The notes below the pieces were generated by a model. That model searched no databases, was not told the DNA's origin, and worked only from the letters and a program-made list of their open reading frames with translations. A program made the translations under genes and the position numbers. A stretch of DNA of 8,727 nucleotides from Methanimicrococcus sp. (GTDB lineage: Archaea; Halobacteriota; Methanosarcinia; Methanosarcinales; Methanosarcinaceae), in NCBI GenBank assembly GCA_009776675.1, contig WRNK01000040.1, positions 144-8,870 on the forward strand, in the 5' to 3' direction. Shown piece by piece: positions 5,331-8,727 of the stretch (positions are counted from its first letter, which is position 1; every line of letters begins with the position of its first letter).

Positions 5331-5834
5331 TTAGTTAACAGTCACCGTTAAAACACTGCCTGCATAGGATTCGTTTGTGTCCGGATTCCACAATTCAATG
5401 TGATATGTTCCCGGTTGGTTGAATGTTAAAAAGACTTGGTATCCTTTAGTCTTTTTAATCGGTTCGAATGCGCCTTCTGTAGAGACATAAAGGTATGCAG
5501 GGTACACATTTTCACGGTTCCAAATTGAAATTGTGTCGCCGGCACTGATCGTGACACTTGTTGTTTGGAAGACTCTGTTGTTTGCATAGATCGGCAGAAT
5601 TGCTGTTTCACCACTGTCTGATACAGTCACAGAACCAGCCGGTGCTGTATTGTTTGTTGAATTGTCCGTGGCGTTATCTGTGGAATTGTCAGTGGAGTTG
5701 TCTGTTGAATTGTCAGGAATTGTTGTATTGTTTGTTGTGTTGTTATTGTCATTGCTGACACAGCCGGAAAATCCGACGACCGCAGCAAGCATGACTAAAA
5801 CAAGAAGAATCATTAATGTTTTCGATTTAACCAT
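5331..5834 (-). CDS. Secreted lipoprotein with N-sequon-rich linker and beta-sandwich domain
   Basis: This 167-residue protein starts at ATG 5834, with a GTG three codons upstream as the alternative. The N-terminus is a lipoprotein signal: Lys3/Lys5, a hydrophobic stretch (7-22), then a lipobox GFSGC with the lipidated Cys25. Residues 28-64 are a flexible linker of Asn, Thr, Ser and Asp with a fourfold DNST repeat plus one DNAT (41-60), giving many N-x-S/T sites for archaeal N-glycosylation. Residues 66-167 look like an all-beta domain resembling cupredoxin or Ig sandwiches (strands include SVTISAGDTISIWN, YQVFLTFNQPGTYHIELWN, SVLTVTVN). There is no Cys and only one His in it, so no copper site is apparent. 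It should be anchored on the outer face of the cell membrane. Function is unknown. It is bounded by a strong terminator and appears to be a single-gene transcript. Confidence 0.85.
   Translation of the reverse strand: MVKSKTLMILLVLVMLAAVVGFSGCVSNDNNNTTNNTTIPDNSTDNSTDNSTDNATDNSTNNTAPAGSVTVSDSGETAILPIYANNRVFQTTSVTISAGDTISIWNRENVYPAYLYVSTEGAFEPIKKTKGYQVFLTFNQPGTYHIELWNPDTNESYAGSVLTVTVN
5655..5714 (-). repeat. 12-bp coding repeat (DNST) in the lipoprotein linker
   Basis: Five 12-bp units encode DNST, DNST, DNST, DNAT and DNST (residues 41-60). The frame is kept, so changes in unit number would lengthen or shorten the glycosylatable linker without breaking the protein. Confidence 0.85.
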
Positions 5835-5843
5835 ATGAACCAC

Positions 5844-6105
5844 TTTAGGTAATTTTTATAAAATTGAATCAAAATAAAACAATTTATGTTTAAATATTGA
5901 AAAAGTAGAACAATAAAAAACAATAAATTGCCGAATAAAAAGAAAACGAGTGTTTGATATATAAATATATTTCAAAATGTATAGGCATTTGGTTCAAAAT
6001 GTCACTTTTTTATTGTGACGATCTTAAACTTAAGTCGATTTTTCTTTAATAATCTTTTCTTATCATTCAAGTCTGTTTTTCTTTAATAATCAAATCATTT
6101 TTTTA
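5844..6105 (-). promoter_or_regulatory. Intergenic region upstream of the lipoprotein gene: candidate promoters
   Basis: This spacer has no credible gene. On the minus strand, GAAATATATTTATATATC (5973-5956) is a strong BRE/TATA-like element that would give a long leader of about 100 nt. A second element, TTTTATAAAA (about 5863-5854), is centred about 24 nt before ATG 5834 and would give a leaderless or nearly leaderless mRNA. GTCAC (6001-6005) and GTGAC (6015-6019) form a short hairpin that may mark the 3' end of trm1. The trm1-proximal part holds two degenerate copies of the trm1 3' end. Confidence 0.45.
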
Positions 6106-6133
6106 TCATTCAAGTCGGCTTTTCTTTAAAATT
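6029..6133 (-). repeat. Three imperfect copies of the trm1 3' end
   Basis: The last codons of trm1 plus its stop (plus strand 6107-6133, CATTCAAGTCGG then CTTTTCTTTAAAATT) recur at 6064-6090 (CATTCAAGTCTG then TTTTTCTTTAATAAT) and again, more diverged, at 6029-6053 (CTTAAGTCGA then TTTTTCTTTAATAAT). Spacing is 43 and 37 bp. The two outer copies are non-coding and lie after the stop codon. Confidence 0.75.
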
Positions 6134-7290
6134 TCTAAAATTGTGTCAAGCGGTGCATCCGACTTGAATGATGTTCCCGAGAAGTGTGTTCGGGTTGCGG
6201 TGTATCCTGCATGTCTCAAGTTTTCCAAAAACGGCTCAATTGCCGGTGCCGATATTTTAAGTGTTTCACAAAGCAAGTGCTGGTCATAAAAAAACGGAAT
6301 TTCCGCTTCATTGCGGCAAAGTGTTAACAGTTTTTTGGCTTCGTCTTTTTTATTCAAAGATAAGTTTTCTTTTTCTAATTCTTGAATCACTTGATCGCAA
6401 AAATCAATTTCTTTAAGCGGACCAAGCCATAGCGGGCCGGATATTTTTCTTTTGGGCGGCTCTGCCTTTTTTTGGCAAAACGGACATCTTTCATCCATAA
6501 AAACAGCCAGCCCTTTTTTTGTCTCAACGCTGCCGCATTTCGGACACCATGCCGCAAATCCAATCTCACCGATCGTTTTGTCAGCATTTTGTGCACCGTG
6601 AAGAATTTCAGTATAAACACGAACATAATGCCTTGTCGCGTGTGAAAGCAAAATTTTAATGCCTTTGTCATATTTTGCGGTTTCGCGGGCAATGCTGCCA
6701 ATCAAGATTCTTAAACCCATTTCACTATGGAATTCGTTGTTAAAAGGAACAGCTGAATATTTTCTCATTCCGGATTTCAAATGAGCGCCGCAAAGCGGGG
6801 CGGTATCGGTTGCAGTAACTCCCAGAAAAAAAGTTGCCGATGACGCCGCAGCATCTAAAAACGGAGAAGGCGTCCCAAAGGGATCAATATCAACGATTGC
6901 AAATTTTCGGCTGCATAATAACTGATTTGCATTTTGATGTGACGCAAAAACGATTTCATCCAGCTGATTGTGTGAAATATTCCTTTTAATTAAGGAAACC
7001 GCTTCTTCTTTCCAATCATTTAAGACAGCTGAAATTCCGATTTCTTTGGCGACGCGCAAACCGCGAATTCCGGATGCTGCAAACGCATCCAAATAAGTAA
7101 TATTCGATTTTTCAAACCCTTTTCTTTCAATTAATTTTTGAACGCAGACAGACGTTGCCGCAACGTTGATGTCACGATTGAGCTCCATTTCGGGGTTGTA
7201 AAAAACAGATGCGGAAGCTGATGGTATCTCCAAATCATTGCTGTCGGGAATATAAATTTCCGTTTGCCCTTCCTTGATGAAACGATCCAT
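6106..7290 (-). CDS. trm1: tRNA (guanine(26)-N2)-dimethyltransferase
   Basis: This 394-residue protein has the usual length and motif order of archaeal Trm1. It uses S-adenosylmethionine to form N2,N2-dimethylguanosine at position 26 of tRNA. The SAM-binding motif is YLDAFAASGIRGLRV (66-80), followed by NDW (91-93) at the end of the next strand. The catalytic motif is DIDPFGTPSPFLDAA (134-148). A zinc knuckle of two CxxC pairs is present (Cys249/Cys252 and Cys269/Cys272), followed by the conserved GPLWLGPL. The C-terminal region (about 300-394) carries a winged-helix-like RNA-binding domain. The longest frame starts at TTG 7296, but ATG 7290 is more likely. No good ribosome binding site precedes it, only a T-rich spacer with a 9-nt direct repeat GTGAGTTTT. 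It follows ftsY by 57 bp and may share its transcript or start from the T/A-rich spacer. Confidence 0.96.
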   Translation of the reverse strand: MDRFIKEGQTEIYIPDSNDLEIPSASASVFYNPEMELNRDINVAATSVCVQKLIERKGFEKSNITYLDAFAASGIRGLRVAKEIGISAVLNDWKEEAVSLIKRNISHNQLDEIVFASHQNANQLLCSRKFAIVDIDPFGTPSPFLDAAASSATFFLGVTATDTAPLCGAHLKSGMRKYSAVPFNNEFHSEMGLRILIGSIARETAKYDKGIKILLSHATRHYVRVYTEILHGAQNADKTIGEIGFAAWCPKCGSVETKKGLAVFMDERCPFCQKKAEPPKRKISGPLWLGPLKEIDFCDQVIQELEKENLSLNKKDEAKKLLTLCRNEAEIPFFYDQHLLCETLKISAPAIEPFLENLRHAGYTATRTHFSGTSFKSDAPLDTILEILKKSRLE

Positions 7291-7347
7291 TTTCAAAAAC
7301 TCACAAAACTCACAAAAAATAAAATTAAAAAATAAGGGATGAGAGGA
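7291..7347 (-). promoter_or_regulatory. ftsY-trm1 spacer with T-rich tract
   Basis: After the ftsY TGA the minus strand runs CCCTTATTTTTTAATTTTATTTTTTG, a U-rich run that could end some ftsY transcripts. The same stretch lies 25-35 nt before the trm1 ATG and could also act as a weak TATA region. Two copies of GTGAGTTTT follow. Confidence 0.3.
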
Positions 7348-8670
7348 TCATGATTCATTAAAAATTTGATCAACAAACCATTTCGAATCAAATTTCATTA
7401 AATCGTCATATCCTTGACCGACGCCGAAGAAAAGAATCGGTTTTTGTGTGATGTAGGCAATAGAAATGGCAGCACCGCCTTTTGAGTCCGCATCCAGCTT
7501 TGTTAAAATTGTCCCGTTGATGGGGACAGCTGAGCTAAATTGAGAGGCGCGTTCTACAGCGTCATTCCCAGCCGTAGCTTCGTCTACAAAGAGGATTAAG
7601 TCCGGAGTACTGACGCGGCAAATTTTTTCAAGCTGTGCCATTAAATTGACGTTTGTATGCATTCTTCCGGCAGTATCTGAGAGAAGGACATTGACTTTGT
7701 GCGCTTTTGAATATTGGAGCGCATCGTAGACGACGGCTGCCGGATCTGAGCCTTCTTGATGGCGGATCACCTTGATACCAAGACGGTCGGCATGAATTTG
7801 AATTTGATCAATGGCGCCGGCGCGAAACGTATCACCGGCAGCAATTGTGACAGAGTACCCGTTCTTTTGAAGGCGGTTTGCGATTTTTGCAATACTTGTT
7901 GTTTTGCCGGTTCCGTTAATTCCGATGAATGCAATATGGATGGTTTTGTCACGATGATTTTCAATAAACTCGTCGAAATCAAAAACATTCGCAGACATCA
8001 CTTCTGATATTGCGTTTTTCAATGCTTCTTCAACAATACTTCCCGTATTTTTTCCGAGACGTTTTCGTGTTCCACTCAATTGTTCTCTAACAGAAGCAAC
8101 GATTGCATCTGTAACGGATAATGCCAAATCACTTTCAAGCAATGCGAATTCAAGTTCCATTAACGGTTTTTCCAAGTCACCTTCGTCTAAAATGACTTCA
8201 CGATCAAAAACAAGGGCTTTTGCTTTTCCAAAGAAACCGACTTTTTCTTTTTTTGTTTCCTGAGGCTGTTGTTCATGCTGTTCTGCAGGCTCTTGATTTT
8301 GAGATAGGGAGACGGTCTCTTTTTCAGGTTTCGTCTTTTTTTTCAATTTCGTCTCTTTTTCCGGTTCAGACTTTTTTTCCGGCTCAGACTTTTTTTCCGA
8401 TTCAGACTCTTTTTCCGATTCTGTTTCTTTCACAGATACATCTGTTTCTTCCGCAGATACATCTGTTTTTTTCACAGATACATCTGTTTCTTCCGCAGAT
8501 ACATTTGTAAATTCTGATGTTTCGGTTTTTTCCGATTCCGTTTGATTTGGAGCTTCAATTTGTGTTTGCATAACCACTTCCGGCTCTTTCAAATCAACGG
8601 CTTTTTCATCGATTGTTTCATTTAAGGAAGAGGTAAATCCTTTTAATTTTTCTTTTAATTTTCCAAACAA
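7348..8670 (-). CDS. ftsY: Signal recognition particle receptor FtsY
   Basis: This 440-residue SRP GTPase docks ribosome-bound SRP at the membrane for Sec-dependent insertion. The NG domain occupies about 143-440: a helical N domain, then the G1 loop GINGTGKTT (250-258), the insertion-box/G2 motif DTFRAGA (280-286), G3 DTAGRMHTN (332-340) and G4 TKLDADSKGG (390-399). It ends with the closing ILFFGVGQGYDDLMKFD segment. FtsY is favoured over SRP54 because there is no C-terminal M domain and an acidic/lysine-rich N-terminal A region is present. That A region (about 28-140) is long and built of tandem peptide repeats. The start is TTG 8670, with AGGAG 8 nt upstream and a stop TAA in frame just before. 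There is no ATG or GTG nearby, and MFGKLKEKLKGF is a typical amphipathic membrane-targeting start. Confidence 0.96.
   Translation of the reverse strand: MFGKLKEKLKGFTSSLNETIDEKAVDLKEPEVVMQTQIEAPNQTESEKTETSEFTNVSAEETDVSVKKTDVSAEETDVSVKETESEKESESEKKSEPEKKSEPEKETKLKKKTKPEKETVSLSQNQEPAEQHEQQPQETKKEKVGFFGKAKALVFDREVILDEGDLEKPLMELEFALLESDLALSVTDAIVASVREQLSGTRKRLGKNTGSIVEEALKNAISEVMSANVFDFDEFIENHRDKTIHIAFIGINGTGKTTSIAKIANRLQKNGYSVTIAAGDTFRAGAIDQIQIHADRLGIKVIRHQEGSDPAAVVYDALQYSKAHKVNVLLSDTAGRMHTNVNLMAQLEKICRVSTPDLILFVDEATAGNDAVERASQFSSAVPINGTILTKLDADSKGGAAISIAYITQKPILFFGVGQGYDDLMKFDSKWFVDQIFNES
8317..8508 (-). repeat. Coding tandem repeats in the FtsY A domain (4 x 21 bp and 6 x 18 bp)
   Basis: Residues 55-82 are four heptapeptides (TNVSAEE, TDVSVKK, TDVSAEE, TDVSVKE), encoded by 21-bp units. 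They are followed directly by six hexapeptides at 83-118 (TESEKE, SESEKK, SEPEKK, SEPEKE, TKLKKK, TKPEKE), encoded by 18-bp units. Charge alternates between Glu- and Lys-rich units. This part of FtsY is poorly conserved and probably flexible. Confidence 0.9.
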
Positions 8671-8688
8671 AAAAACAACTCCTAATAC

Positions 8689-8727
8689 TTATTGAATTTT
8701 TTTTAATTTCGTTTCCGTTGCAGGAAT
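8689..8727 (-). CDS. Possible C-terminus of the gene upstream of ftsY
   Basis: The minus strand is open from the window edge to TAA 8691-8689, reading IPATETKLKKIQ, and ends 18 nt before the ftsY start. Twelve codons are too few to identify it. In many archaea a prefoldin alpha subunit gene precedes ftsY, so that is the first guess (inference from gene order only). Confidence 0.35.
   Translation of the reverse strand: MPATETKLKKIQ

Noticed and set aside
5558..5838. Plus-strand frames opposite the lipoprotein linker
   Set aside because: Their repetitive Leu/Val/Glu/Ser or Cys/Leu-rich translations come from the antisense of the DNST repeats.
8220..8510. Plus-strand frame of 96 codons with repeated F/L/P-rich peptide
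   Set aside because: It is the antisense shadow of the FtsY repeat region.

Overview
The window is archaeal. It carries an archaeal/eukaryal-type tRNA dimethyltransferase (Trm1), an FtsY-type SRP receptor, a DUF2110 protein (a family known from archaea), TATA-like elements upstream of genes and Shine-Dalgarno motifs matching the archaeal GGAGGUGAUC type. AT-rich DNA, a Trm1-FtsY neighbourhood and an Asn-sequon-rich surface lipoprotein fit a low-GC methanogen, perhaps of the Methanosarcinales. The genus cannot be fixed from this sequence alone.

Layout, left to right. Positions 1-1577 (minus) hold a two-gene unit: an HNH endonuclease, then the N-terminal 234 codons of a phospholipase-D-type nuclease, probably fused to a helicase, which runs off the left edge. 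This unit looks like a restriction or defence module and is visibly more AT-rich than the rest. A SAM-dependent methyltransferase (1738-2409) is divergent from it. Next, on the minus strand, is the fluoride channel gene crcB (2433-2828). A fluoride riboswitch lies in its leader, and its expression platform can be read directly: the aptamer's pseudoknot strand can alternatively pair with the ribosome binding site. Upstream of crcB are a DJ-1/PfpI-family gene, an 88-bp array of eleven 8-bp units, a DUF2110 gene and a winged-helix protein gene. Then come a 140-bp array of twenty 7-bp units, a strong hairpin, a lipoprotein gene, trm1 and ftsY. The right edge may hold the last 12 codons of a gene upstream of ftsY.

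Genes on the minus strand from 8670 to 2433 are mostly housekeeping: protein targeting (FtsY), tRNA modification (Trm1), an uncharacterised winged-helix/DUF2110 pair, stress (DJ-1/PfpI) and fluoride export (CrcB). The intergenic spaces are rich in short tandem repeats with a strict 7- or 8-bp period. Similar in-frame repeats occur inside the lipoprotein and ftsY genes, so repeat expansion appears to be a general habit of this genome.

Several likely starts are moved here from the longest open frame: crcB to ATG 2828, trm1 to ATG 7290, the lipoprotein to ATG 5834 and DUF2110 to ATG 4370 or 4361. FtsY seems to use a TTG start.
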